From Acidobacteriota bacterium (lineage in GTDB: Bacteria > Acidobacteriota > Thermoanaerobaculia > Gp7-AA8): 64,000 bases of DNA. Location: contig JAJXWV010000027.1 of assembly GCA_021781455.1 (NCBI GenBank), positions 1-64,000 on the forward strand. The letters run 5' to 3'. Position numbers and translations under genes: made by a program. The notes beneath the pieces are model-generated. The model was not told where the DNA came from. It saw only the letters and a list, made by a program, of their open reading frames with translations, and did not search any database. Shown piece by piece: positions 26,070 through 36,445 of the stretch (the first letter of the stretch is position 1; every line of letters begins with the position of its first letter).

Positions 26070-28022
26070 CTATGTCGGTGAGCTTCCGTTCGCCTGTTGC
26101 AGGACCTGCTCGTTGATTTCGATGTTGGAGTTCCTGCGCAGCCGGTCCAGCAGCGACTTGCGGACGCTCAGCGCCTGGCGCTGCCGCAGCTGATCCATGA
26201 ACGCCGCTCCGTTCTGTGCGAAATCGGCGGCCGTGAGCTTCTTCTGATCGGTGATCTGCATGGCCACCGCGCCGTCGCCGGCGATGACCGGTCCGACGAG
26301 CTGGCCAACCTTCCCGTTCATTGCCGCATCGACGAGCTCCGAGGTGTCGCCCGGGATGGCGCGGACGCCGCCCTGACGGGTGACCGTCGTTTCCTGCGCG
26401 ACGAGGCCGAGCTTCGAGGCCACAGCGTCGATCGACGTGGCGCCGGCCATCGCCGCAGCCACCTTCTGGCGCGCGATCTCGCGGGCACGGGCCATGCGCG
26501 CATCGTTCTCGACCTTCGCCCGGATCTCAGACAATGCCGTCACGCCCGCCGGACGAATGCCCGCGAGGTACGCGATCGTCGGGCCGCGGCTCGTGCCGAT
26601 GATCTGGTCGGTGACGTCGCCCTGCTTGGCGGTAAAGGCCCATGTGCTGAGGGTCGGGTTGTAGCCGAGTCCCGGAATGGAGTCGTTCTTCTGGAACCAC
26701 TGCGTGTCGTTCGAGCTCACGAGGTCGTTGGCGAAGGAGGCAAACTCGGCAGGGTTGGCCGGCTTCTTGTCTTTGAGCCGCGCCGCGACCTTGGTCATTT
26801 CCGCGGTGGCCTGGTCTTTCGCCATCTGATTGGCGATCTGGTCGGCGAGCTGCGCGCGAACCTCTTCGTAGGGACGGTACCCGGCGTCGCGGCGAGCCAG
26901 CACCTTGATGATGTGGTAGCCGTACTCCTTGGTGCGGATCGGGTCGCTGATGGTGTTCAGGGGAATCGAGAACGCGGCCTGGTCGAACGGTTCGACGGTG
27001 GCCCCGCGGTCCACGAATCCCATGTCGCCGCCGTTACTGGCCGAAGACGGATCCTGCGAGTTCTCCTTCGCGAGCTTGGCGAAGTCGGCGCCGGCGCGCA
27101 GTTGCTTGACGATCGATTCGGCCTTGGCGCGCGCGGCGGCATCCTGCTCCAGCGTCGCATTCTTGTCGACCTTGATCAGGATGTGAAGAATGTGCGCGGC
27201 GCCGGGGCTCTTGAAGTCTTCTTTGCTGGCGTCGTAGCGCGCCCGGACCTGTTGCTCGGTTGGAACGATCTGCGAGCGGATGCGAGCCACGTCCGCAACC
27301 AGGTACTTCAACTCGCGCTCCTCGCCATGCGCGTACTTCGCCTGGTTGGCGTTGTAGTAGGCGTCCACTTCGGCCGGTGTCACGGTGATGCCGGCCGCTT
27401 CGTTGCCGGCCGAGTAGAGGATGTATTTGATCTTGCTGTTCTCCATGCTCCGGCGCATCTCGGCCTGGGCCGCCGCCGGTGAGAGGACGATCGCATTCTG
27501 CAGCGCACTCTCGATCTTCTCGAGCGTGATGCCGCGGGCGATCTCGTCTTCGAAATCAGCCGGCGTGGCGAATCCCAGCTCCGTCACATACCGCGCGTAG
27601 AGCTCGGGCCCGACGAACTTTCCGTTCGGGTTGAGGATCGGGACGCTGAGGATCCGCTTGCGGATCTCCTGGGGCGTCGCTCCGAGGTGGAGGCGTGACG
27701 CTTCCTGAAGCATGAGGCGCTGCTCGACGAGCGAGTTGAGGACTTGCCGGTTCAGCCCCATGGCCTCGGCCATCTCGGGCGTGAACTGCTGTCCGTACTG
27801 TTGCCGGTAATTTTCCTCGGCGTAGTAGAGGGCCCGGTTGAAATCGGCGTAGGTGATCGTTTCGCCGTTCACGCGCGCCGCGTACGAGCGATCATCGGCT
27901 TGACGCTGCTGGGCGCCGCCCAACCCCATGTCGACGTAGACGAAACCGATGATGAAGGCGGCGATGACGGCGAGGAGGATCCACTTCAACTTGTGGAAGC
28001 TTTCCCGCATTGACTTGAGCAT
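26070..28022 (-). CDS. ppiD: PpiD/SurA-like peptidyl-prolyl isomerase
   Basis: 650 residues. An inner-membrane anchor at about 12-33 (LKWILLAVIAAFIIGFVYVD) precedes a SurA_N-like chaperone region. A parvulin rotamase domain begins at AHILHILIKVDK, with the expected GG-MGFVDRG and EYGYHIIKVL elements, and a second chaperone region follows. This is the PpiD architecture: a periplasmic foldase tethered near the translocon. AAAGGTAG precedes the ATG at 28020-28022 by 8 nt, which rules out the 27-codon longer reading. Outer-membrane protein clients are plausible given the barrel genes in the window. Confidence 0.9.
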   Translation of the reverse strand: MLKSMRESFHKLKWILLAVIAAFIIGFVYVDMGLGGAQQRQADDRSYAARVNGETITYADFNRALYYAEENYRQQYGQQFTPEMAEAMGLNRQVLNSLVEQRLMLQEASRLHLGATPQEIRKRILSVPILNPNGKFVGPELYARYVTELGFATPADFEDEIARGITLEKIESALQNAIVLSPAAAQAEMRRSMENSKIKYILYSAGNEAAGITVTPAEVDAYYNANQAKYAHGEERELKYLVADVARIRSQIVPTEQQVRARYDASKEDFKSPGAAHILHILIKVDKNATLEQDAAARAKAESIVKQLRAGADFAKLAKENSQDPSSASNGGDMGFVDRGATVEPFDQAAFSIPLNTISDPIRTKEYGYHIIKVLARRDAGYRPYEEVRAQLADQIANQMAKDQATAEMTKVAARLKDKKPANPAEFASFANDLVSSNDTQWFQKNDSIPGLGYNPTLSTWAFTAKQGDVTDQIIGTSRGPTIAYLAGIRPAGVTALSEIRAKVENDARMARAREIARQKVAAAMAGATSIDAVASKLGLVAQETTVTRQGGVRAIPGDTSELVDAAMNGKVGQLVGPVIAGDGAVAMQITDQKKLTAADFAQNGAAFMDQLRQRQALSVRKSLLDRLRRNSNIEINEQVLQQANGSSPT

Positions 28023-28117
28023 GAGTGGACTACCTTTCGGGCGTGATCGAGGACTCTTACCGAAAAACGCGGCAGTGTAGTCGTTCCTTCCACGTGCATG
28101 CAAACCGGGCTGGACCG

Positions 28118-28256
28118 GCGAGATCGCAGAGGGCAGGGCGCAGAGCAGAGGTCGCGCTCCGCGGCGCTATGGTGCCGCCACGAACCAGCGGCGCGAGCAA
28201 GCGTGCACTGACTACCTGCGCTCTGCGCTCCGCCCGCTGCGCTCTTCTCTTCTAAG
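28118..28256. repeat. Heptamer inverted repeat (GCGCAGA/GCAGGGC type)
   Basis: CAGAGGGCAGGGCGCAGAGC (28126-28145) and neighbours face TGCGCTCTGCGCTCCGC-like units (28218-28250) in the divergent region between the PpiD-like and FecR genes. Confidence 0.8.
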
Positions 28257-28270
28257 GATGGAAACTCTTG

Positions 28271-28279
28271 TGTTATAAG
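28271..28279 (+). promoter_or_regulatory. Extended -10 promoter of the FecR-domain gene
   Basis: TG-T-TATAAG, an extended -10, ends 12 nt before the ATG at 28292. The leader would be about 5 nt. Confidence 0.5.
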
Positions 28280-28291
28280 GTTTTTGTCCGA

Positions 28292-29734
28292 ATGGCCGCG
28301 AAGAAACACGCATCGTCCGAGAGCGTCGACTGGTATCTGATCTCGATCGATCGCCTCAAGCAGATCGGGCTGATCGTGTTCCTGATTCTGCTCGCGCTCG
28401 GCATCTGGTGGTTCCTCCGCCACGAACGCGGCAACCCGCGCACGAACGCAGAATCGGCGATCGCGGACGCTCGCCAGGCCATCAACGCTCTGGCCGCGTC
28501 GAAAGATCTTCCGTCGCATCGAGTGGAGTACGACCGCGCGCAGAAGAAGCTCGACCAGGCCGGCGCGGCATTCAGCGGCGCGAAGTACGCAGAGGCCCAG
28601 GCCTTCGCCGTCGAATCACAGACCATCAGCCGCACGGCCATGAGCGGCAGCAGCGACGAGGATACCGACGCGCACTTCATCACCATCGAAGGGGACGTGC
28701 AGTACCAGAAGTCTTCATCGAGCGAATGGAAGCGCGCCGATCTGCGCAGTCCGCTGGTCAACGGTGATTGGGTGAAGACCGGCAGCAGCGCTTCCGCCGA
28801 GCTCATGTTCCAGAACGGCTCGATGTACACGGTGGGGCCGGACGCGCTGCTGGAGATCTACTCTTCGGTGAACCCTGCCACGAGCCGCAAGACCAACGCC
28901 GTGCAGATGCAGGTCGGTTCCGTCGAAGTGGCCACGACGGTCGATCCATCCACCGTGAAAACCCCCGGCAGCCAGGTCGTCGTGGATTCCGACTCCTCGA
29001 CTCAGATCGGCGTCGATCGCAGCAAAGCCACCTCGGTCATGGCCACCAGGGGCACCGCGTCGGTCACCTCCACTGCGGGCGGCGAGCCGGTGACGGTCAA
29101 CGCCGGCGAGAAGGTCAGCGCCACGGCGTCGGGCGCTTTGTCGGGCGTGAAGAAGCTGGTCATGCCGCCTGCCCTCTCCCGGCCGGCCGACAACCAGGTG
29201 TTCATCGTCGCTCCCGACACGAGGATCGACTTCGAATGGCTGGCGACTCCTGGCGCAGTCGCATACCAGCTGCAGATCTCGCGTTCGCATCTGTTCGTGG
29301 CCCTGGAGGTCAACTCTCGCCGGGAGAAGACGACCGCCGCGGCCCGGGGAACTTCCGAGGGAACGTTCTACTGGCGCGTTGCCTCCATCGGCACCGACGG
29401 CGAGGTCGGTCCCTTCTCACCGTTCCGCAGGTTCCGAGTCAGCGGTGGCGGGTCGAAGAGCGGACAGGCCGGGCCCGGCGGTGACACCACGCCTCCCGTG
29501 CTGACGCTGAAGGCTCCGTTCAACATCGGCGGCCAGTTCTACATCATCGAAGGCACCACCGAGCCTGGCGCCACGGTCTTCATCAACGACGAGGAAGTCG
29601 ACGTGGAGTCGAACGGACATTTCAAGAAACTCGTGAGCTTCAACAAGGTCGGCCCGAACGCCGTGATCGTAAAAGCCGTCGATCCGGCAGGAAACCAGAC
29701 GGTACAATCGCAGACTGTGCTCGTGGAGGAGTAG
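28292..29734 (+). CDS. FecR-domain membrane-anchored protein
   Basis: 480 residues. A single membrane segment near 25-45 (IGLIVFLILLALGIWWFL) follows a short cytoplasmic N-terminus. A small helical region of alternating Ala/Lys follows. Then comes a FecR domain (ITIEGDVQYQKSSSSEW...VNGDWVKTGSSASAELMF). The C-terminal part carries a fibronectin-like segment (FEWLATPGAVAYQLQIS) and a bacterial Ig-like domain (TTEPGATVFINDEEVDVESN). FecR domains outside siderophore systems are common in exported scaffold or signalling proteins; no anti-sigma partner is adjacent. It lies directly upstream of the mre cluster. Confidence 0.85.
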   Translation: MAAKKHASSESVDWYLISIDRLKQIGLIVFLILLALGIWWFLRHERGNPRTNAESAIADARQAINALAASKDLPSHRVEYDRAQKKLDQAGAAFSGAKYAEAQAFAVESQTISRTAMSGSSDEDTDAHFITIEGDVQYQKSSSSEWKRADLRSPLVNGDWVKTGSSASAELMFQNGSMYTVGPDALLEIYSSVNPATSRKTNAVQMQVGSVEVATTVDPSTVKTPGSQVVVDSDSSTQIGVDRSKATSVMATRGTASVTSTAGGEPVTVNAGEKVSATASGALSGVKKLVMPPALSRPADNQVFIVAPDTRIDFEWLATPGAVAYQLQISRSHLFVALEVNSRREKTTAAARGTSEGTFYWRVASIGTDGEVGPFSPFRRFRVSGGGSKSGQAGPGGDTTPPVLTLKAPFNIGGQFYIIEGTTEPGATVFINDEEVDVESNGHFKKLVSFNKVGPNAVIVKAVDPAGNQTVQSQTVLVEE

Positions 29735-29743
29735 GGACCACGA

Positions 29744-29812
29744 GCGGGCAGCAAGTGGCGGGTAGCGCGTGCAGGCCCGCCTCCCTGCCCACTCCACGCT
29801 ACCTGCTGGACG
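29744..29812. repeat. Heptamer-type inverted repeat
   Basis: GCGGGCAGCAAGTGGCGGGT-like units face CCTGCCCACTCCACGCTACC. An imperfect relative of the AGCGGGT arrays, before mreB. Confidence 0.75.
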
Positions 29813-29849
29813 CTCATCAGGGGCAAACCTTTTGCAGCCGCGCAACTGA

Positions 29850-30911
<1,062 letters not shown>

Positions 30912-30914
30912 CAG

Positions 30915-30984
30915 GGTGTAGCGGGTAGCGGGTAGCGGGTAGCGTACAGGCCCCTCCCAGCCTACCCGCTACCCGCTACGCGCT
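30915..30984. repeat. Heptamer inverted repeat (AGCGGGT type)
   Basis: Four AGCGGGT units (30919-30943) and their reverse complement (30961-30984) separate mreB from mreC, inside a transcription unit. Confidence 0.9.
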
Positions 30985-31026
30985 CGTTCCTTCTGGCAGG
31001 AAAACTGCTCAGCGGGTTGCAGAAAA

Positions 31027-31887
31027 ATGGCCGCACCGGCAGATGTCATTCCCCGCAGACCGACGCTGCTTCTTGTCGTCGTGCTCTCGCTGCTGTTCGT
31101 TCTGATGAGCTTCAGCAGCCGGACCCGCTATGTCGGCGAGACGCGCACGCTGTTCGAGCGGACCGTCATGACCATTCTCTCGCCCGTTCCGCGAGCCGTG
31201 CACTGGCTGGGCAGCGGCGCCTCCGACATGTACCACGGCTATATCGACATGCGCCGGGCGGTTGCCGAGAACTACCAGCTGCACCATCAGCTCGCCGACC
31301 TGACCGCCGATAACCTCAAGTTACGCCAGTCGGACGCGGACCTGCGCAGGCTGCGAAGTCTTCTGGCCTATTCCGATCAGATCGACCTCGAGACCTCCAT
31401 GGCCCAGGTGATCATGCTGGACACCTCGAGCAGCTTCAAATCGGTGATCATCGACCGGGGCTCCGCTTCGGGCGTGGAGATCAACGACACCATCGTGAAC
31501 TCCAGCGGCCTCATCGGGCGCGTGGTCCTCACCACCAAGGACCTGGCCAAGGTCCAGCTGATGACCGACAGCAACTGCTCGGTCGGGGCGCTGATCGAGC
31601 GCACCCGCCGCCAGGGCGTCGTTCGCGGAGACGCCGCCACCGGCGCCCAGATGTACGACGTCCCCTCGCTTGCGGACGTGCAGCCCGGCGACCAGGTCCT
31701 GACCGCCGGCATCGACGGCATCTTCCCGAAAGGCATTCCTATCGGAACCGTGGTCCAGGCTCAGCGCGGGCAGGACCTGTTCAAGCGGATCACGGTCCGT
31801 CCAGCGGTCGACTTCGGCAACATCGAGGAAGTGATCGTCATCCACACGCGCAAAATCCCTCCCGAGATCGTGAGGTATGCCCCTTGA
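31027..31887 (+). CDS. mreC: Rod-shape-determining protein MreC
   Basis: 286 residues: short cytoplasmic tail, one membrane segment (about 13-29), a coiled coil (about 75-115) and the paired beta-domains of MreC (VIIDRGSASGVEINDTIVN...GLIGRVV). It is a periplasmic scaffold linking MreB to PBP2 and RodA. It overlaps mreD by 4 nt. Confidence 0.96.
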   Translation: MAAPADVIPRRPTLLLVVVLSLLFVLMSFSSRTRYVGETRTLFERTVMTILSPVPRAVHWLGSGASDMYHGYIDMRRAVAENYQLHHQLADLTADNLKLRQSDADLRRLRSLLAYSDQIDLETSMAQVIMLDTSSSFKSVIIDRGSASGVEINDTIVNSSGLIGRVVLTTKDLAKVQLMTDSNCSVGALIERTRRQGVVRGDAATGAQMYDVPSLADVQPGDQVLTAGIDGIFPKGIPIGTVVQAQRGQDLFKRITVRPAVDFGNIEEVIVIHTRKIPPEIVRYAP

Positions 31888-32390
31888 GGTGGTTACGGTT
31901 CATCATCGGGCTGCTCATCGCCCTGACGCTGCACTCGCTGCTCGACAGCTTCTACCCGAACGCTCTGGCGTTCTTCAATCCGTACGCGATTCTGGTGGTC
32001 TACTACTCGATGGGCGGAAACGTTCTGGGCGCCATCATCGCCGGTGTGGCGGCCGGATTCGTGCAGGACGCGTTTTCCAACACGATCTTCGGCCTGCACG
32101 CCTTTTCGCTGACGATCTGTGCCTACGCCGTGGCCTACATCAACTCCAGGCTGGTTCTGCGGGGTACGCTGGCGTTCGGCGCCTGCTTGGGCGGCGCGGT
32201 GATCGTCAACGAGCTCGTCATTTACATCCTCGTCAACATTCTTCTGAAGCAGCGCATCGAGATGTTCGAGCAGCAACTCCTGGTGAAGACGATCTTCACC
32301 ACGTTGTTCGGGATGGCCATTTACCAGCTCATGCTGCTGTTCCTGCGTGAGGAGCCGATCGAGGCCACCCAGCGACAGGCCGGGTGGTAG
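31884..32390 (+). CDS. mreD: Rod-shape-determining protein MreD
   Basis: 168 residues, five or so hydrophobic helices, matching the MreD family. It starts with TTG at 31884 inside the mreC stop (TTGA overlap), so it is translationally coupled. Residues such as GxxxGFVQDAFSN in the third helix are typical. Position between mreC and the PBP2 gene is conserved across bacteria. Confidence 0.93.
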   Translation: MRWLRFIIGLLIALTLHSLLDSFYPNALAFFNPYAILVVYYSMGGNVLGAIIAGVAAGFVQDAFSNTIFGLHAFSLTICAYAVAYINSRLVLRGTLAFGACLGGAVIVNELVIYILVNILLKQRIEMFEQQLLVKTIFTTLFGMAIYQLMLLFLREEPIEATQRQAGW

Positions 32391-32396
32391 CGACCC

Positions 32397-34370
32397 ATGC
32401 GCGTTTATCGAGACGATCAGAAGTTCATCAACTTCCGCATCAACGTCCTTCTGTGGGCGAACGTCATCGTCTTTCTGATGCTTGGCGGCGCCTTCTGGTT
32501 CGTCCAGGGTCTGCAGGCGGACCGCTATCGCAGCCTTTCCGAAGCGAATGCCCTTCGCGAGGTCGTCACGCCCGCCAAGCGAGGCCTGATCCTCGACCGC
32601 AACGGCAAGATCCTCGCGGACAACCAGCCCGCCTACTCGCTCTCGGTCGACCGGGTGATCCTCAAACCGCTGCTCAAGGCCGACAAGACGCACAAGGATC
32701 AGCTCTTCGCGTTTCTTTCACAGATCCTCGGCGTTCCGGTCCCGGAGATCGCCAGCCGCTACGACAAGGGCGTGGCCGCCGGCGGCATGGCGCCGATCAC
32801 CGTCGCGGAAGACCTGACCATGCCGCAGGTGGCGAGCATTCAGGCTCGCGGCATCAACTTCCCCGAGCTGAACGTCGACCCCGTGCAGCGGCGGCATTAC
32901 CCCTACGCCACGATGGGCTGCCACGTGCTCGGCTACATCGGCGAAGCGACGGAGAAAGATCTCGCGGCGCGGAAGGATCTCCGCCTCGGCGACCTGATCG
33001 GGAAGCGCGGCGTGGAGTTGATGTACGACAACTATCTCCGGGGCAAGGACGGCGCCGAGTACTGGGAGTACGACAGCCATGGGCGCCGTCTGGCCGAGTA
33101 TCGCAACGCCCGCAAGGATGCGGTGGCGGGAGACAATGTCTATCTCACCATCGACTTCGACCTGCAGCGGCGCGCCGAACAGTACTTCATCGAGAACGAG
33201 TTCGTCGGAGCCGCGGTGGCCATCGACCCGCGCAACGGCGAAGTCCTGGCCATGGTCTCCTCACCGGAATTCAATCCCAACGTCTACTCCAAGCGGTTCA
33301 GCTCGGATGTGTATCGCACCATCCTCTCGAATCCGTTCAAGATCGAGATGAACCGGGCCATCCAGGGTCTCTATTCGCCGGGCTCCGTCTTCAAGGCCGT
33401 GATGGCGACGGCCGGCCTTTCCGAGGGCGTCATCACGCCTGAGACGACCTTCGACTGCCAGGGAAGCGCGGTGTTCTTCGGCCGCCGTTTCCGTTGCTGG
33501 GAGAAGAACGGCCACGGCATCGTGAGCGTCGAACGCGGCCTCAAGGTCTCGTGTGACATCTTCTTCTACAACGTCGGCGCGCGGCTCGGCATCGACAGGA
33601 TCTCCCAATATGCGAAAGATCTCGGCTTCGGCAGCATCACGCAGGTCGATCTCGACGGCGAGAAGGCGGGCATAGTCCCGTCGACCGCCTGGGCGGCGAA
33701 AGTCCAGCATCGCAAGTGGTATCCGTCGGAAACGATCTCGGTGGCGATTGGCCAGGGGGCGCTGGTCGTCACGCCACTGCAGGTGGCCGTCATGATGGGA
33801 GCGATCGCCAACGGAGGAACGGTTTACCGCCCGCACGTCGTGCGCACGATCGAACACGTGAACAAGGACGGATCGGTGCAGAGGTACAAGGTCGAATCGC
33901 AGGCGATTCGTCGCCTGAAGCTGTCGCCGAGCGTCATCGAGCACGTGAAGAACGGCTTGTGGAAAGTCGTCAACGAGCAGGGCGGCACGGCATCAAACGC
34001 CCGCATCACCGGCCTCAATGTCGCCGGGAAGACCGGTTCGGTTCAGGTCATCGCGCAGAGCGGCTGGTTCAGCACCTCGGGCATGCCCTTCCCGTACCGC
34101 GACCACGCCTGGTTCGCGTCGTACGCGCCGAATGACAATCCGCACATGGTCGTGGTCGTGTTCGTCGAGCACGCTGGAGCGCACGGCGGCACGGTTGCGG
34201 CGCCACTGGCTAAACTCCTCTACGAATCGCGCTTCCAGCAGGTTGCCAATCCCACGCTCGACCTGACCAACCCGGAAGTTCTGCAGCAGATCAAGGAAGG
34301 AAAGCTGCCTCAGCCCGGCGTCGCGCCGAAGGCTCCACCCGAGGAGGCCGGCAGCAACCTGGGCCACTGA
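32397..34370 (+). CDS. mrdA: Penicillin-binding protein 2 (elongasome transpeptidase)
   Basis: 657 residues. One membrane segment at about 16-36 is followed by the class B dimerisation motif RGLILDRNGKILA (62-74). The transpeptidase domain has S330-VFK333 as the acylation SxxK, SCD at 385-387 as the second motif and KTGS at 545-548. SxD rather than SxN is usual for PBP2. It cross-links lateral-wall peptidoglycan in the periplasm with RodA. Six nucleotides follow mreD and three precede rodA, so this is one operon. Confidence 0.97.
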   Translation: MRVYRDDQKFINFRINVLLWANVIVFLMLGGAFWFVQGLQADRYRSLSEANALREVVTPAKRGLILDRNGKILADNQPAYSLSVDRVILKPLLKADKTHKDQLFAFLSQILGVPVPEIASRYDKGVAAGGMAPITVAEDLTMPQVASIQARGINFPELNVDPVQRRHYPYATMGCHVLGYIGEATEKDLAARKDLRLGDLIGKRGVELMYDNYLRGKDGAEYWEYDSHGRRLAEYRNARKDAVAGDNVYLTIDFDLQRRAEQYFIENEFVGAAVAIDPRNGEVLAMVSSPEFNPNVYSKRFSSDVYRTILSNPFKIEMNRAIQGLYSPGSVFKAVMATAGLSEGVITPETTFDCQGSAVFFGRRFRCWEKNGHGIVSVERGLKVSCDIFFYNVGARLGIDRISQYAKDLGFGSITQVDLDGEKAGIVPSTAWAAKVQHRKWYPSETISVAIGQGALVVTPLQVAVMMGAIANGGTVYRPHVVRTIEHVNKDGSVQRYKVESQAIRRLKLSPSVIEHVKNGLWKVVNEQGGTASNARITGLNVAGKTGSVQVIAQSGWFSTSGMPFPYRDHAWFASYAPNDNPHMVVVVFVEHAGAHGGTVAAPLAKLLYESRFQQVANPTLDLTNPEVLQQIKEGKLPQPGVAPKAPPEEAGSNLGH

Positions 34371-34372
34371 CG

Positions 34373-35467
34373 ATGTTCGGACGCCTCCTGCGCAACCTCG
34401 ACCTGAATTTCCTCGGCACGGCCCTGGTCATCGCCTCGATCGGCTGCATGCTGATCTACAGCGCCACGTATTTCGCCGACCCCTCGCTCGCCCTGCTGCA
34501 CAAGCAGTTCGTCTGGCTCAGCATCGCCGTCGTGCTGATGCTGATCTTCCTGTTCGTCGACTATCACGTTCTCTTCGACGTTGCGCCGATCCTCTACGGA
34601 ATCGGGCTGCTCCTTCTGGCCTATCTGCTCGTCTGGGGACATGCCGTACGCCACCACAAGTCGTGGATCATCATCGGCGCCTTCCAGTTCCAGCCTTCGG
34701 AGTTCATGAAGGTCTTCACCGCTCTGATGCTGGCCAAGTTCTTCGACTCGAACGACCGCGCCTATCTGAATCTCCGCTCGTTCATCATCGCCGTGGGCAT
34801 CGTCCTCGCGCCCATGGCTCTGATCCTGCTGCAGCCAGACTTCGGGACCGCCGTCACCTTCACGCCGCTCCTCTTCGTGGCCATGTTCTTCGGCGGCATC
34901 CGCTGGAAGGTCTGGGTGGCCATGATCCTGATCGGGGTGATGCTCTTGCCACTGGCCTGGTTCTTCTTCCTGAAGCCGTACCAGAAGGAGCGCATCGTCG
35001 TCTTCCTCAATCCCGAGCGTGATCCGAAGGGATCGGGGTTCCAGGTGATGCAGGCCAAGATCGCCATCGGCTCGGGCGGCATCCACGGAAAGGGTTTCAA
35101 GCAGGGAACGCAGGCGAAGTACGGCTATCTACCGGTGTCCCATACCGACTTCATCTTCTCCGTCCTGGGGGAGGAGTGGGGATTCATCGGGGTGATCATC
35201 GTCCTCGGGCTGTATCTGTTTCTCGTCGTGCAGGCTCTTACGATCGCAAAGAATGCACGCGACCGCGGGGGGACGTTCCTGGCCGTCTGCCTGACGTGTT
35301 TTTTCATCTTTCACGTTCTGATCAACGTGTCGATGCAGATCGGCGTGCTGCCGACCACGGGCATTCCCCTGCCTCTGATCTCGTATGGCGGCTCCCAGGC
35401 GATGATGTTCTTCATCGCCGTGGGCCTGATCCTCAACGTCGACATGCGGCGGTTCGTAAACACGTAA
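34373..35467 (+). CDS. rodA: SEDS glycosyltransferase RodA
   Basis: 364 residues, about ten membrane helices. The SEDS signatures are present: HHKSWIIIGAFQFQPSEF in the first half, the QPDFGTA motif near 160 and LPTTGIPLPLISYGGS near the end. RodA polymerises lipid II glycan strands with PBP2. It starts 2 nt after the mrdA stop and closes the mreBCD-mrdA-rodA operon. Confidence 0.97.
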   Translation: MFGRLLRNLDLNFLGTALVIASIGCMLIYSATYFADPSLALLHKQFVWLSIAVVLMLIFLFVDYHVLFDVAPILYGIGLLLLAYLLVWGHAVRHHKSWIIIGAFQFQPSEFMKVFTALMLAKFFDSNDRAYLNLRSFIIAVGIVLAPMALILLQPDFGTAVTFTPLLFVAMFFGGIRWKVWVAMILIGVMLLPLAWFFFLKPYQKERIVVFLNPERDPKGSGFQVMQAKIAIGSGGIHGKGFKQGTQAKYGYLPVSHTDFIFSVLGEEWGFIGVIIVLGLYLFLVVQALTIAKNARDRGGTFLAVCLTCFFIFHVLINVSMQIGVLPTTGIPLPLISYGGSQAMMFFIAVGLILNVDMRRFVNT

Positions 35468-35475
35468 GACTGCTG

Positions 35476-35600
35476 ATGGCAGACCACAGACCACAGACCA
35501 CAGACCACAGGGCGCAGGGCGCAGGGCGCAGGGCGCAGGGCGCAGGGCGCGGAGCGGATAACAGGGTAAAGCCCCCTGCGCTCTGCGCTCTGCCTATGCG
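35476..35600. repeat. Tandem heptamers CAGACCA and GCGCAGG
   Basis: Four CAGACCA units (35480-35510) run directly into about six GCGCAGG units (35509-35549). Reverse-complement CTGCGCTC units follow at 35576-35595. Two different heptamers at one locus. Confidence 0.9.
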
Positions 35601-35604
35601 ATCT

Positions 35605-35958
35605 CTATTTCCGCAACCGTTCGATCTCGCGCCGGTCCTTCTTCGTCGGCCGGCCGCTGCCTCGCTCGCGGTAGAACCCGGGCCTGATCTCCACTTCCTG
35701 CTTCGGCGTCTCGTCGACGTACATCGTGCGGGCAGCCTCTTTGGAGACGTTGGTCTCGGGAATGCCGGCGACGATGACCCGCCGGAAATGGGTGCCGTGG
35801 AGGAACTCCACGACGTCGCCCTCGCGGACGACCGCAGCGGGCTTGACGCGCTGCCCGTTGAGCTTCACATGGCCGCCTTTGCAGGCTTCGGTCGCCTCCG
35901 TACGATGCTTGAAGAGGCACACCACCTTCAGCCAGTGGTCGATCCGATGTCGTTCCAT
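35605..35958 (-). CDS. hslR: S4-domain RNA-binding protein (HslR/Hsp15-like)
   Basis: 117 residues. It starts MERHRIDHWLKVVCLFKHRTEATEAC, a classical S4 domain, with GGHVKLNGQRVKPAAVVREGDVVE. The tail is basic (RPTKKDRREIERLRK). Hsp15-type proteins bind the 50S subunit carrying stranded nascent chains. The start at 35956-35958 is the natural S4 beginning; the frame continues upstream only as antisense to the HU gene. TATATC lies 8 nt before the ATG. Divergent from HU. Confidence 0.92.
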   Translation of the reverse strand: MERHRIDHWLKVVCLFKHRTEATEACKGGHVKLNGQRVKPAAVVREGDVVEFLHGTHFRRVIVAGIPETNVSKEAARTMYVDETPKQEVEIRPGFYRERGSGRPTKKDRREIERLRK

Positions 35959-35966
35959 GTCAGTAA

Positions 35967-35974
35967 GATATAAT
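35967..35974. promoter_or_regulatory. Overlapping divergent -10 elements
   Basis: TATAAT (35969-35974, plus strand, perfect) for the HU gene overlaps TATATC (35967-35972, minus strand) for the S4-protein gene. The only 36-bp gap between them forces back-to-back promoters whose -35 regions lie in each other's leaders. Confidence 0.55.
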
Positions 35975-35994
35975 CCACCGTCTCGGAGGAAACG

Positions 35995-36264
35995 ATGATC
36001 AAGGCAGACATCGTCAACAAGGTAGCCGAGGTCTCCGATATTTCTCGCGTGAAGGCTGCGCAGGCGGTCGACACGGTGATCGAAGGTCTCCGCAACGCGC
36101 TGGCCCGCGGGCAGCGAATCGAGCTCCGCGGCTTCGGCGTCTTTCAGGTGAAGCAGCGCAAGAAAGGCATCGGACGAAATCCGAAGACCGGCGTGGAAGT
36201 GAAGATTCCGCCTGGAAACACCATCCGATTCAAACCCGGAAAGGAACTCCGGAACTTGCTGTAA
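35995..36264 (+). CDS. hup: HU/IHF-family nucleoid protein
   Basis: 89 residues, typical HU length. The beta-arm sequence GFGVFQVKQRKKGIGRNPKTG ends in the IGRNPKTG hallmark. The N-terminal helical dimer region (MIKADIVNKVAEVS) is standard. GGAGG sits 5 nt upstream of the ATG. It binds and bends DNA in the nucleoid. It ends at its own terminator (36293-36324), so it is a single-gene unit. Confidence 0.96.
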   Translation: MIKADIVNKVAEVSDISRVKAAQAVDTVIEGLRNALARGQRIELRGFGVFQVKQRKKGIGRNPKTGVEVKIPPGNTIRFKPGKELRNLL

Positions 36265-36292
36265 CGAAGGCGCGAACATCGAATCACGTGTG

Positions 36293-36324
36293 ACGCCGGC
36301 GCACCGCGCCGGCGTTTGTTTTTG
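36293..36324 (+). terminator. Rho-independent terminator of the HU gene
   Basis: CGCCGGCGC/GCGCCGGCG stem (36294-36314) with a 3-nt loop and a T-rich tail TTTGTTTTTG. Confidence 0.9.
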
Positions 36325-36445
36325 TCAACACTCCGCAAACGTATCTCGTGGCCTGCAACCCCCGCCTCCCGCTTTCGAATCCCTTCGAAGTTCAGGCCGG
36401 ACGCGCGGCCGCGCCGATACAAATCAAGTAAGAGGAGTTGATTCG